The notes below the pieces were generated by a model, which saw nothing but the letters and a program-made list of their open reading frames with translations, was not told where the DNA came from and made no database searches. This document shows positions 1 through 11,186 of a stretch of DNA of 64,000 bases, one piece after another. The translations under genes and the position numbers were made by a program. The stretch lies in NCBI RefSeq assembly GCF_032854445.1, contig NC_088305.1:751001-815000 (forward strand). Reading direction: 5' to 3'. This stretch comes from Liolophura sinensis. Lineage: Eukaryota > Mollusca > Polyplacophora > Chitonida > Chitonidae. Within the stretch, counting starts at the first letter, position 1. Every line of letters starts with the position of its first letter.

Positions 1-230
1 CATTAAAACACCTATTCTTTACGACATTAATCACAATTACTCATAGATCAGCAATAACTTCTTACGTTAACAAATCAAAGTCATTAAGAAGTTGAATTCC
101 CCAATAATGTGGACTGCTCCCCAATTGCGAGGAGTTTGGGAATGTGTCCGTTGAAGTATACACTGTGGGAAACCGGAATGTGGAGAGGAAAGATACAGAC
201 AAAACTTCAATAGAAAGTGAACAGCAATAA
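1..230. other. Unassigned non-coding DNA
   Basis: AT-rich sequence with no recognisable gene or repeat up to the start of the tandem array. The minus-strand open frame at 62-250 has no supporting feature. Confidence 0.5.
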
Positions 231-505
231 TGGTCAGTAATATTGGTCATTAGTAGTGGTCAGCAATAGTGGTCATTAATAGTGGTCAGCAATAGTGGTC
301 AGCAGTAGTGGTCAGCAATAGTGGTCATTAATAGAGGTCAGAAATAGTGGTCAACATTGATGGTTAGCAATAGTAGTCAGCAATAGTTGTCAGCAATAGT
401 GGTCAGCAATAATGGTGAGCAATAGTGGACATCAATAGTGGTTAGCAATAGTGGTCAGCAACAGTGTTCAGCAATAGTGGTTAGCAATAGTGGTCAGCAA
501 TTACA
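231..505. repeat. 13-bp minisatellite (AGTGGTCAGCAAT)
   Basis: Around twenty tandem units of the 13-mer AGTGGTCAGCAAT with point changes (ATTAAT, GTTAGC variants). Units are contiguous with no spacers, so this is a minisatellite and not a CRISPR array. No coding function is suggested. Confidence 0.9.
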
Positions 506-575
506 TCATGAAGCACGTGTATATGTATACTCGCTCAAGCATTTCAACACTACTTATTTGTCATTTCTTTTTTCA

Positions 576-780
576 TCAGCCTGATAGCGGAGCACAATGA
601 CCCAGGAGCCTCTCATCAACGTTAACTGCGTCAGTTCAAGTATATCTCATGTTGGTGTCCTTACCAGTCGTACGTGAGAACGTCTTCCAGACACCTGGAG
701 ATGATCGTGAGTTTCCCGCGGGCCTTGCCCGGTTTTCTCCCATCATAATGCTGGCCGCCGTCGTATAAGTGACTATTTAG
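576..780 (+). mobile_element. SINE-1 copy, old, plus strand
   Basis: Degenerate copy of the tRNA-headed SINE that recurs through the window. Landmarks in order are the GACCCAGGAGCCTCTCA segment of the head region, the GTTCAAG B-box-like region, the TTGCCCGG core, and ATGCTGGCCGCCGTCGTATA near the 3' end. The (AAATAA)n tail is missing or decayed, which suggests an old insertion. Confidence 0.8.
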
Positions 781-1274
781 CCAGCTTACATTCGGCCAAA
801 GCTTACATACATCATGGCGAGAAAAATTCTGAGCGAGTAGTCAATTTAGGACGGAAATTTCAGGTTAAAAAAAAAATTTTCGTATCGTAGGTACTTGGGA
901 CCACCTCTTGTATATTGTGTTTCTGTGTAATAATGTTATAAATGACGATTTAACACATTTTAGTAAATATATCTGCATTAAAATTTGGTATTTTCAGCTA
1001 ACAGATGTGCGCAAACTGGATTTTAATTTTCAATATATTCACGAATATTATCATAATTCAGACTAAGTGGATGTGTTCGGGTATAAACAACAAATTTACT
1101 GATTAGACATGCATTGCATCTTTATTTCAAACATTATTTATTATGCAAAGACAGTATACATCAAAAAGGGTCCCAAATGCCTACCATAAAATCACACTTT
1201 CAAATACCCTATTCTCATGAAAGAAAAAATGATATTTGCAAGTTAAGTTTTCACGCACTTTCACCTGATTTTGG
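781..1274. other. Unassigned AT-rich DNA
   Basis: No recognisable gene, RNA or repeat between two SINE copies. The short plus-strand frame starting at 1114 runs straight into the following SINE and is not a convincing gene. Confidence 0.4.
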
Positions 1275-1426
1275 CGAGTTAAAGTCCAGCTCATGCTGGC
1301 TTCCTCTCCGGCCGTACGTAGGAAGGTCTACAGGAACCTGCGTATGGTCGTGGGTTTTCCTCCCACCACAGTGCTGGCCGCCGTCATATAAGTGAAATAT
1401 TCTTGAGTACGACGTAAAACGCCAAA

Positions 1427-1457
<31 letters not shown>
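1275..1457 (+). mobile_element. SINE-1 copy, 5' truncated, plus strand
   Basis: Begins inside the element at CCAGCTCATGCTGGCTTCCT and continues through GGCCGTACG, GGTCGTGGGTTTTCCTCCCA and TGGCCGCCGTCATATAAGTG to the 3' end GACGTAAAACGCC, then a clean (AAATA)n tail at about 1426-1457. The tRNA head is absent. The intact tail suggests a relatively young, 5'-truncated insertion. Confidence 0.88.
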
Positions 1458-1460
<3 letters not shown>

Positions 1461-2194
1461 GGCATCAGTTTAATGGTTACCTCTTAGTCACAGGACATCA
1501 TTTTTTGGATTCACGCCAGAGAGGGAGAGAGAAAGCAGGGGAGGGAGGTGTCCTCATTGGCAACATGCTCAGGCCATCTTACATGGAATTCATTGACAAT
1601 GACTTGCCTAACTTAAATATGATAAACAAAAGCAATCTTCGTCAGAAACTTGTAAAATGCCGGTGCGTTACTCTAGCCAGCCCGGTTTCTTTTATCCACG
1701 AGACTGATATCTGTTGTATTTAAAGCAGAATGGTTTTTTGACTGTGGGGTAAACACTAACAGTCAAACAGGTGTGTCTGTATGTTGTAATGAAATGTGAC
1801 ACCTATGTGCAAATGTGCTACATTACCAGTCAGATCAAAACGCTTCATTTCACTGCGTCTCGTGTCATTAGGGAGTGAGTCATTCCCCTATCTTACAACG
1901 TAAACAAATGTACACGTAATATCAGGTCCATTTTCGTTGACTAAAAACTTGAAATCATTTACATTTACTAAAGACCACGAAGTACATGTACAAAATGTAC
2001 AAAGGGGTACGCCTTCACATTTTCATCGCATGGTACTGCACGCCAGGCTGTGAGCAGAAAAGCCAAACCAAAGTGCCACACAGTTTAAAACCTAGTAGAG
2101 TGCGGTTTTGACACGGAGCTGTGTGGTTCGCAACCTTACAGTATATTGAGCAGCCGCAGCTCAGTCGCAAAGCTGTCACAAAGTCTTTATTGAT
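1458..2194. other. Unassigned DNA with one weak open frame
   Basis: No repeat recognised. A plus-strand open frame at about 1505-1723 (72 codons, no ATG at its start) has protein-like composition, but I see no domain and no clear splice sites, so I do not call it a gene. Confidence 0.35.
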
Positions 2195-2397
2195 TTGTTT
2201 TGTTTGATTAGTGTTTTACGCCGTACCCATTTTCCGAAGGAGACCCGTCAGATGTAACCTCGCCAACATCTGTAGGTTACTGCCAGACCCCCTCCCCACC
2301 CACGAGCTGCTCTTGAACTCATAGCTACCGCAATGGTGAGAGGCTCCCGGTTTATTGTGCGGCGCTGGCACACTAACCACTAGGTCACGGAGTCCCC
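2195..2397 (-). mobile_element. SINE-1 copy, degenerate, minus strand
   Basis: Read in reverse: 3' end GTGTTTTACGCCGTACCC, then a scrambled core, GAACTCATAGCTACCGCA and GGTGAGAGGCTCC from the head region, and a decayed tRNA-like 5' end (CACTAGGTCACGGAGTCCCC). Many substitutions mark this as one of the oldest SINE copies here. Confidence 0.75.
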
Positions 2398-4393
2398 ATT
2401 GTCACAAAGTACCCTGAGGCAGTTTCACTGCCGCGTATTACCGGGCGACAATGAAATATGCGACACCGACGTAAATACTGACACACAGAAGTGATCAGTT
2501 TTCTGCGTGATTCTTTGTGAATATTACCACACGGCTCAGAGCAGTGTACGATGCTGTGAGGTCACAGCTTTGCTTCGTAGACTGGAAATTCACCGTAAAG
2601 CAGTTGACGTAATGAGAATTTGTGGAATCTTTTTGGTAAAGAAATTGGCCATGAAACTAGAAGCAATTAGTTGTTATTTTTACATTAAGCAGCAACGTAA
2701 TCTGTGAGCTGAAATCGCGTGTCGTAAAACACTTGTGCATGTTTAGGGGCGGCTTCATGGGATTCCCTGAGGCCATTGCACAATTTTATCTTTAATCAAA
2801 GAAAAAAGAAAGCACAAGTAGAACAGAGCCAGTGATTTATAATCAGTCTTGGCTTTATTCCCGGGTTGGACAAAAAAGTGAGTTGATGAAATGTGAGAAT
2901 TGATATTTCATCGTAAACATAATTACATGTGCCAGGTGATGCTATTTACGTTTGATCCGATGAAGTCTAACCTAACTAGGACGAACCACGTACCACATGA
3001 AACGAATACTTGATAAACGTGTGTCAACGTCAATCAAATTCTCGAAAGAACTATAGACGAGACTAAGATAGATCTCACACACAGTTACGAAACGTGAATG
3101 AATGTTTGCTACAAAAGTGCGGTTGCATTTCTAAAAGTCGCTCCAAAAATTCCACGCTGCGTAAGTGCTTTAGGATAGCAGGTGGAACAAAAGTGAACGA
3201 TATATCGGTGAAGAAAGACGAATGCGATTTGCAGAGAGCACATTGTATTACTAACATGGCGGAACCCAGTAATTTGACGACAACACGGTCGATAATTCCT
3301 GGCATGTGATCAACTGACCTTATCGGCTGACATCGGAAAGAAGTCCGACAGAAACAAAACGGATTGTATGTATCTCTGAGCTGATATCTCGACGTAGAAC
3401 CGACAGAGATTTTACCATGATATTGCTGCAATCTTGTTTATATGGCATAAAGCACTAATAATTCATTTATTCTTTTTTTCAGGTTAACTGATGCTTGGCT
3501 GATTCATAAAAGCCCAACAGGGCAATTCAAATAAATGTTATATATTGGTTTACAAAAAACTGTATGTTCAGACCACCGTTCTGTGACAACCAAATTTCTG
3601 AGTAGGATTTTAAACCCCAATCATCTAAAAAAAACATCGATAAATAAAATAATGATGCTGAAATGCGAGTTTGGTTGCTTGTTGGCAATATGTGACATCG
3701 AGAGCGTGAGTAGCAGTAGGGACGGAGGTGCGGAAACCATCCATTTTGTATTTTAACTCTGCATGTATTTTCGGAGACAGTTTCCGATTGCTTTGATTGC
3801 ACAAGTAAAAATACATAGGATTTACACCAAATCGTTAATACAAAATTGGGCCTAATCTTGGAGTAATTAAGGCCAATTTCTTACTTGGTAATTCAAGGCT
3901 TGATCTTTGTCAACAGGCGACATCGAGAGCGTCTCTGTGGTTCATTGGGTAGTTGATGCCACAGACTGCATTATCTAGAGCTGTCAGACCTGTTTTGGTC
4001 AGCTCGTGGCATTTGAGCCACGTACGTAAGACAAACAAGACGGTTGACTAACTAGCTGTCCTTTAGCGACACAACTACCAATATTTCAGCCAATTGACCA
4101 GCTTAAGTCAGTATATAATACGGCACGTTTTATTAAAACACGTTATTTATAAGACACGTTATTTATAAGACTTGGCGGAGAAAAGACTAAGGAACACATG
4201 TCAACCTAGATAAACCCTGGTACACGGTACGGTTACACCGTGAAGGCTGATTAGCCATCCTAGCCGTTAGCGGAGATTTGAGACCTGATACTCTGTAACC
4301 AGATATTAAGTTCATAGTCATTTCCCATTTCATTTTCCAGCACTCCCATTTTGAAAGGTGTCTCAAACAGAAAAATGAAAGAGGCTGTCCACT
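2398..4393. other. Unassigned non-coding DNA
   Basis: About 2 kb without a recognisable gene. Overlapping open frames lie on both strands at 3075-3431 and 3527-3816, but frames on both strands at once, without a known domain or splice context, are weak evidence. A 17-bp motif (GACATCGAGAGCGT plus flank) occurs twice, near 3697 and 3919. The stretch 3930-4020 faintly resembles a tRNA-like SINE head but is too decayed to assign. Confidence 0.35.
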
Positions 4394-4525
4394 ATAAACA
4401 TGCAAAGTATCAACTTAGGTTGATAAAGTGTCATTTGGATGCAATTTCCAACATTGTAGTTGTAAAACCTCCAGCCACCACATAGCCACTCTCTCAACAG
4501 TTAGCGATTGAAAGGCCACCGTAAA
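4394..4525. repeat. Left arm of inverted repeat flanking the Penelope-like element
   Basis: The reverse complement of this stretch matches 7987-8102 over roughly 115 bp. Shared landmarks are TTGTTGAGAGAGTG versus its complement CACTCTCTCAACAG, GTGGTGACTAGAG, TTTTACAA and AATTGCAT. Identity is imperfect, roughly 75-80% by eye. It could be an arm of a larger transposon into which the retroelement inserted, or two inverted copies of an unrelated repeat. Confidence 0.6.
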
Positions 4526-4711
4526 AAATTCTTTGAATCCTAATCTGTTAACGCTATTTTATTAAAAAAACTGCCACGACAGCCAAATAAACTATCTACA
4601 CTTGTCAAAAACAACTTACACATCCATTGCAACTATTCCAGCAAAACGACCACGACCATCACCTCAAGCAATTTCCCTATACTGCCATATATAATCTAAC
4701 AATATAAGCGT

Positions 4712-5060
4712 CAAGTCCGACATTCATATATCATTTATAGTCCGTAAAAGGTGTTCCAAGTCGATAATCGCAAAATCCATTTCCAAAACAACGTTTAACA
4801 CTAACTCCCAAAGACAAAGGTATGGAAGAAATTATACAAATAAGAAATAAAGCCGGTAACACACAAGAGAGAAGCGGTCATCAGTTTTCAATGATGCCGG
4901 GCGGACAATGAATATTGCAGGCATGAATTCCATATCCATAAGTTCAAATTCCTAGTCCATGAATGAGTTTCAGGTAAAATAATTAAAGAAGTACCTCAGT
5001 CGATCTTAAATTCCAACTGTTCATAAAGGCATCATGCCGATGTAATGACCATGGCTACCT
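4712..5060 (-). repeat. Rep-D copy (probable Penelope-like element 3' terminal region)
   Basis: Shares ordered landmarks (GATAATCGCAA, CCATTTCCAAAACAACG, TTTCCA, CAACTGTTCATA) with stretches near 26,030, 47,550, 56,880 and 59,290. Here, and in the 47.5 and 56.9 kb copies, it lies just beyond the 3' end of Penelope-like sequence on the minus strand. I therefore infer that it is part of that element's 3' untranslated region. Confidence 0.5.
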
Positions 5061-5207
5061 TTACGGCCCCTAGCCCCAGGTTAAGCGGTATTAGATACAG
5101 TTTGAAAATGACAAGCGTTACAGACCCTAACAGATCAGATTGTGATTCAAAAGTAACGGACGATTACGTCTTTCCCGTTAATATGTAAAGATCTCATGCT
5201 ACAAGAG

Positions 5208-5345
5208 GCGCCCTCTATGATGTTACACATGACATACACGATAGACGGTTACACTGGGCAACCAGCGCCATCTATGTTGGTAAATATCATGTACGTGATA
5301 GATATGTACATAGGGATAACAGCGCCGTCTATGTGGTTGATCAAA
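5208..5345. repeat. 57-bp tandem duplication carrying GCGCC(A/C/G)TCTATG motifs
   Basis: Three occurrences of GCGCC(C/A/G)TCTATG, spaced about 57 bp apart, start near 5208, 5266 and 5323. The intervening sequence is recognisably related (ACATGAC or CATGTACGTGATAGA segments). The motif resembles the GCGCC-YCT core of animal CTCF sites, but the spacing of the following bases is not a perfect match, so any regulatory role is conjecture. It sits immediately 3' of the retroelement frame. Confidence 0.55.
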
Positions 5346-7464
5346 ATGCAGATCGCCAGAGATTCTGAACGCTCTGTCCATACCTGCCAACGAGAGTGTT
5401 ATACTCATTGTAAAATTTGAGAAACTTAGAATGAAGGCGTTTGATGGAGTATCCTTGACAAACTCATTTTTGAACTAGCAACTTGTGACGCAGATTAAAA
5501 TCATCACAATTAACGCGAGATCTGACAAATGATACAAGGCGAGATATGTATACGCCATATGCAGGACAGTTTGGTATATTGCTATCTAAATAAGGATAAT
5601 TTACAATATCAAAATAGAAATTATCCCTTTTGTCGTAAAGGCGGCCTGAAAGGAGACCTTGTTCGTCTTTGTACAAATATAGATCCAAATAAGATGTACC
5701 ATCAGGACTATCTGTTGTCTCCTTTAAATCCAATGAAGGCGGATAGATTTCCTTCACCGCTTCAGCAATATGGGGGTTATTTAACGCCAATAGATACCGC
5801 TTGGTAAATGAAAAGGATCGCGCTTTAAAGATATTACTTTTAAGTAATTTCTGCAGATAGTCGTTTTCATATGAAAACAGGTATAGGTCTGCCAAAAGAG
5901 GCGCACATATAGTACCCATTGGAATACCTATGCACTGTTGGTAAATGGTATCTCCGAATTTCACATAGATGTTATTAATGAGAAATTCAAGAAATTCAAT
6001 AAATAATGTAACATCCCATGAGTGGCAACCTTTATAAACAGTAGAACTAAAGAAAGCCTTATTGCTTCTGACGTTAATGTAAAGGTGACCTGTTTTAGTA
6101 AATACCGAGACAATTAACGACGATATTCTTTCAGTAAGATCTTTGTGAGGAATCGTGGTATAGAGAGTAGAGAAATCCCATGTGGATACGTCTTTGTACA
6201 GTATATGCATATGGGCATCAAGTTATTCTGTAAGACGTTTGGAGTTGTTAAGAATCCACAAGCAGTTGACACCTGAATTTTTTGTTATGGCACAACAATA
6301 CTTATTCCAAAATGACTATACTTCTTGTAACGCTCTCGTAAGTAGGGTTGACAAAAGTTTGGTGGTACAGCTTCTTGAACCTGCAATAAATCGAGCCTTG
6401 TATGGGGACTTACGCATTTTAGGAATCCAGTAAAGTTGTGGTATTTCTGTATGACGGGTAGGTATATTTATGCGCCTTTCCTTAAGAAAGGTTTTTTTTT
6501 TGTTAAATAGTTCCTCCAGAGTACATGTAGTAGCAGAATACGTGGATGTCGTTGTAGATGCACATAGCTCTTGAACAAGAATTTGATAATAATAATTCTT
6601 AAAACAAATAAAGACGACATTATTAGGAGCCTTGTCTGCTACAGTGATGACAAATTTACTATGAAGGTCAGGGAGTGTTTCTTGCACAGTGGGATCCTTC
6701 AGAACCTGTTTATCTTTAGGTAGAACATCAATGTCTAGACGGTGTATAGTTAAACTAACCTTCTTTTTGACAATATCAAGCCAATCGTTAAGTACCGAAG
6801 AATCCACTTTCTCCCGTTTTGACCATTTTTTAACATACTCCTCAAGTGCCGAGATGTTATTTTTTTGTTTTGATCGAATGTTGACACTTCTCTTTTCTCT
6901 ACACTTAGGATCCCTCACAAAGAGATTCCTTAGATCATGATTCTTACTAATATTAAGGTCACCAGCCAGGACATGTTTACATTTGTCGTAGGTAAAAACT
7001 GAGGATTCACAATCACAGTTATAGCCGCCAGAAGTATACGTCGCCAAATCGAACTCCTTGATGGCCTGGGAATAATTGAAAACTTTGGAAGCGATAGGCT
7101 TTGTATACTCATAGGATATGCAATGTGGCTCTTGGATATTAAAATAATTAGGTTCAGCACTACGAGCATCCGGTTCATTAAAGATGCGTGGTAGGTTAAT
7201 TAAATCAAGGCCACTGTCTAAATACTTCATCTTCAGAAAGAGTCGATGGTGTTGAGTTTCAATTGTAGTTACAGGGGGATACAATCGAAAATACGATATG
7301 TCTTGACACAGACGTACAAGGTGAGGTGGAACATTAAAATTGTGTATGTTATTGGATACGTCTTGAGCTACCTGTTTTAGCAAGTTCAATGGCAGTGCAT
7401 ATAATACTGTGCGTAGAGCATGCATTGTTTGAAGTTTTAGGAAGCACACCCTAATGTGAATCAC
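5341..7464 (-). pseudogene. Penelope-like retroelement reverse transcriptase, inactivated
   Basis: One minus-strand frame encodes a Penelope-like (PLE) reverse transcriptase with ordered family motifs: a CDC pair near residue 150, VADKAPNNVVF near 276, LYWIPK near 345, DFSTLYTTIPH near 430 and GIPMGT near 513, the last a PLE/TERT-type RT motif. Two in-frame stops interrupt it (6316-6318 and 6223-6225). A shift of frame near 5464 is followed by recognisable C-terminal sequence (YSIKRLHSKFLKFYNEY) to a stop at 5341-5343. The catalytic Y-x-D-D box is absent: the frame reads RYLLALNN where relatives carry two aspartates, consistent with an in-frame loss of about three codons. I found no GIY-YIG endonuclease on either side, so the element is also truncated or an endonuclease-lacking type. 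Clade (Naiad- or Neptune-like) is not certain. The start is arbitrary: a 5' truncated copy is likely. Confidence 0.85.
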
Positions 7465-7986
7465 TCCGCACTGTTTTTAAACGTGTTCACACCATTCACA
7501 TATTTGACTAGGCCTTTCTTTCAGTCTTATCATTGCTGTTAAGCTTAAAAAAGGAATTCATAAATGCATGACAGTCATGTCATGTTAAATTAATGATACA
7601 AACACGTTTGCGTACGTAAAAACTCGAGCGGAAAATGCCAGCCATGCAGCTGCATTTTGACAAAAGCTACACTTTAAAAAAACACTGGGCGACTTTGAAA
7701 GATAAGTTTTAATTTCCAAATTATGTTGTCGATCATTTATCACTAAGAATAGAGAAATCGAGTCTTTAGCGAATACATAGGAAATAGTTCTGTAGTTCAC
7801 GAGTCATTAAAATTCCAAGGTGAATGTTAACGGGTGATGCTATCTTCATCATCGAAAGTTTTACAGTCTGAGAATCTGTTAATATTACACGATTTATTTT
7901 GTTTTTACTTTATTGATGTCATTTAAGCATCATTTTCTCAACTACTCGTGTTCCTTTCTAGAACGAGTTTAATGGTAGACTTGGTA
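7465..7986. other. Unassigned DNA upstream of the Penelope-like frame
   Basis: Lies between the 5' end of the reverse transcriptase frame and the right inverted arm. No endonuclease domain, promoter or second PLE frame is recognisable. The minus-strand frame at 7585-7800 shows no family feature. Confidence 0.35.
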
Positions 7987-8102
7987 GAATGGTGGCTTTT
8001 TGATCGTTAATTGTTGAGAGAGTGACTGTGTGGTGACTAGAGATTTTACAATTACAAGGTAAGTAATTGCATTCATGTGATACTGTTTATATCAAAGTTG
8101 AT
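7987..8102. repeat. Right arm of inverted repeat flanking the Penelope-like element
   Basis: Inverted partner of 4394-4525 (see that entry). It includes TTGTTGAGAGAGTGACTGTG and CAATTACAAGGTAAG, and similarity may fade out gradually beyond 8102. The two arms are separated by about 3.5 kb, which contains the whole retroelement remnant. Confidence 0.6.
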
Positions 8103-8395
8103 TTATTTCATGTTGATCATTGTAGTGGATCAGGAGAGATTTGGTCTACACAAATTGGCAAAAGTTCTCCATATGGAGATGTCTGAAAGTCTGTTTCCTT
8201 TACTATGAGAGTTGGCATCACTCAAACAGTGTGGCTTGTTGTATCTACACATCGAATTCGACTAGTCTAATGAAAACATAGGTAGGGCAATTGGCTTATT
8301 CATAAGAATTGTAAGTGAAATATTCCAAGTAAAACGCCAATCCAGTAAATCATATGATTTATCGAATTCGACAAATCGCACCGTGTGAACTCGAA

Positions 8396-8500
8396 GTGGG
8401 AGGGGGTGGGTCGGGGGTAGGGGTGGTGGTAGGTTGGGGGTGGGGGTAGGGGAGCAGCATAGATGGGGAGGGTAGGTCGGGCTTAGGGGAAAGGGTGAGG
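8396..8500 (+). other. G-rich tract with G-quadruplex potential
   Basis: The plus strand carries at least ten runs of three or more G (for example GGGGGTGGG, GGGGGTAGGGG, GGGGGTGGGGG) separated by short loops within about 100 bp. This fulfils the usual G3+ N1-7 pattern for G-quadruplex formation. No promoter or gene context is visible, so function is unknown. Confidence 0.6.
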
Positions 8501-9119
8501 GATGGACAATTATAATTGTATTGAGACAAAGGAGAGCCCGGTGTTACTATCATGGCTTTCCGATGAGACTGTGATAGAAACAAGGACTCAGTGGTGAATG
8601 ACTACAAAAGTTTCATGAGATGTACACAACCACGAATTTACAATTCATAGCGACATTTTGATGAAATTTCCAGTTTTGCATTGCGTAAGCAGCATGCCTC
8701 CAAACTCCAAAATGTGAGTGGTTACGAGAATAAATCGTACATGCATATACTACAAAAACAAGCCATGTAATGTTTAGATCAGTACAAACCAGAACTGTGA
8801 AACACACAAAAATAGCTATGACGTGGAGCTACGTGTACGAAAGACAAGTAAAGGCGAGATAGCCGAATAGACATGCTGTGTCGCGTCAAGCACTCTGGCC
8901 ATTCGTTAAGTGAAATGCCCATATTATAATGTTAATGGTCCAGGTTGTTAGATGGGACGTTAACATTTTCAAAGACAAACTTAGGTAGAGGTAATTACAG
9001 CTAAAATTAAGGTTTGACTAGGAGTTGACTGCCTTAGTCATCTACACACATAAATACTATGATCTGCTTTTATCCGCTCTTTTATCTAGTGCTCCTTCAC
9101 TGAGACGATTCACAGAAGG
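8501..9119. other. Unassigned non-coding DNA
   Basis: No recognisable gene or repeat. Confidence 0.35.
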
Positions 9120-9312
9120 CAAGTAAGCCTGCCCGCCCAAGCCTTTATACTGATACTGGTCAACCAGTCGTTGCATTATCCCTTTCATGCTGAACACCAA
9201 GCGAGGAAGTTACAAATTCCTCTTTTAAATTCTTAGGTGTGACTCGACTAGGAGTGATCCTGGATCTACCGCTCCCAAAGCGGACGCTCTACCAACTGTG
9301 CTATCCGGTCTG
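9120..9312 (-). mobile_element. SINE-2 copy with tRNA-Pro-like head, minus strand
   Basis: Read in reverse, the 5' end is tRNA-like: GGATAGCACAGTTGGTAGAG (A-box-like), then a stem-loop of CCGC-TTTGGGA-GCGG whose loop places TGG at the anticodon position, as in tRNA-Pro. The T-arm is decayed and there is no acceptor-stem closure, so it is not a functional tRNA gene. Downstream sequence (CCAAGCGAGG on the plus strand) matches the copy at 50,640-50,930, which supports a dispersed SINE family. Confidence 0.65.
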
Positions 9313-11186
9313 TTGCGGTGTGGTTTGAGGAGAACGAATTGCAGTATCCTAGTCGCTCACTGTGTTAATCATCATTGACAAACTCATTTCTTTTGGCTTT
9401 TTCTACAGCGACTGAAATAGCTGGTTGGGTTGGGAGATTAAGAGTAATGTAACAAACAAAACAAGTCTGGTTGAATTGTGTTTATTAGAAGGGTATTTTA
9501 TTTGAATGCTAATGTTATATTATAAAGTATATGACAATATACAGAAAGTGTTACATATTCCTTCCCAAGAGGATGGTATTTATGTTCGACCAGGTTGCTC
9601 TGACTGAAATTTCTTGATTAAATCTAGCCATATCGTGGCGACGTCGCTGCTCTTAGTTTATCTTATATGCTGCACAAGTGTAAATGTATCACTAAAGTTT
9701 GACGTCTCCGGCACAACACCTCACCCCTACAGTCCTGTTAGCTCCAGGCCTTCCGTGTTTATGCCCCAAGTGCCCAACGCCCTAGGACATATAACTAGCA
9801 CGAGATGGGCCCACGAGTACGATTGTTATAACACGCGCTGTGACGCGTGACCTATGTGAATTCATGGACCCAACCAGGTTTGGGAGATTTCTAAAAGATA
9901 TTTTTTGTCTTCGTAGATACACAAATCAAACACAGAGTAGCTTCTTGGATGAGATATCGGGTTGCCAAGCCACGAAACCAAAAAGAAAAATCCAGGAAAT
10001 AAGTTAATACACGCCTGAATAATAGACGCAAAAAATGTTTCCTTCTCCTTCCAATATGTTCGGACATGGATTGAATGCACTGATATTCTGGTGTATTTCT
10101 TGTACTGAAGAACTGTCTATGCATTGTCTATTGATTGCGGCGTCATGTGAGCCTTGGAACTTTCCAAATCTGGTCAGTCATGCGGCCTCACGCTAAGTCA
10201 TTCCTCTTCGTGGACCCCTTTGACTGACGCACCCAATTACAGAGTCCGTCGTGGTTTTTTGTCCAATTGCTGCCAGTCGCTAACGTTCTTTAGTTGATAA
10301 AGTGGTTGGGCCAAGTAAGTGACTGTGAGTGGTTTGGTCGCTAATTTGTCAACTTTCGCCGGCCTGTTTTCTTTTAAGCATTCACGTCCCTGTTGCCGTT
10401 CGATTTTTTTTAACCACCATTAACACTCCACTGTTCCTAACAACAGTCTGATTATCTGGTGACCAGTTGTTCACCCACGTAAGGTTTAGTGCAGCTAAAG
10501 TTTGGAAAGAGTGCGCATTTAGAATTACAGCAGGCCTTACTATAGTATCCTCAGTTTCCTTCACCCTTTGACTCTGTAACATTGGCTTTGCACTACATTA
10601 ACTGAATTTGAAGTTTGTTTCTGCACATGTTTAGTAATACCAAAGGATTTATCTATTTATTTAGTCTGCAAATCACCTGTATTTGTGTCTTTGACTTTGT
10701 ACTGTGTGGGTAACGAGTCAGTTCGATGATTCTCATACCTATCTGCCTGTTCCCATTTTGAATTTCCTTAAAACTAAACGTAGCTTAATGGGACAAGTTT
10801 GTCATATATCTGTAACCAAACAAGGCAAATAATTTTCAATACTGACAATTTGTGGTGAGGTTTCACTTCGGATTTTGAGTTGCGACCTTTGGTAGAACGG
10901 AGACCGGGGTCGTCGGGCGAGGATTTACAGTACTAAAAGCGAAGACAGATCAGCTGTTCAGATTACCATACACAGTCGCCGTACGTCCAGCAGCGTCCTT
11001 ATATGGAGTGTCACACCTAATGGAAGGTTAGAATATTCGAATGGGTCAATTTATGAAGACACTTCGACACGTCCAAAGGTAAATGGATATTTAGTTGTGT
11101 TTTACGCTCTGGGTTTGGACACTGACTTAAACTACAGCGTTTAAGATTAAATGCAGTGGAAATGGAAACGAGCTATCTATAAGATG
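9313..11186. other. Unassigned DNA, including one signal-peptide-like open frame
   Basis: No repeat recognised. A plus-strand frame at 9614-9850 lacks an ATG start but encodes a hydrophobic run (VATSLLLVYLICC) followed by a polar Ser/Pro-rich stretch and ends in a TGA. An AG lies just before it (TTAAATCTAG), so an exon of a secreted protein is possible but unsupported by any family match. A minus-strand frame at 10,382-10,582 also lacks recognisable features. Confidence 0.3.

Noticed and set aside
231-505. Possible CRISPR-like regular repeat
   Set aside because: Units are contiguous 13-mers without unique spacers, in eukaryotic sequence. It is a minisatellite.
9236-9312. Functional tRNA-Pro gene on the minus strand
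   Set aside because: The anticodon stem-loop fits, but the acceptor stem does not pair and the T-arm is decayed. The following sequence matches other SINE-2 copies, so it is a SINE head.
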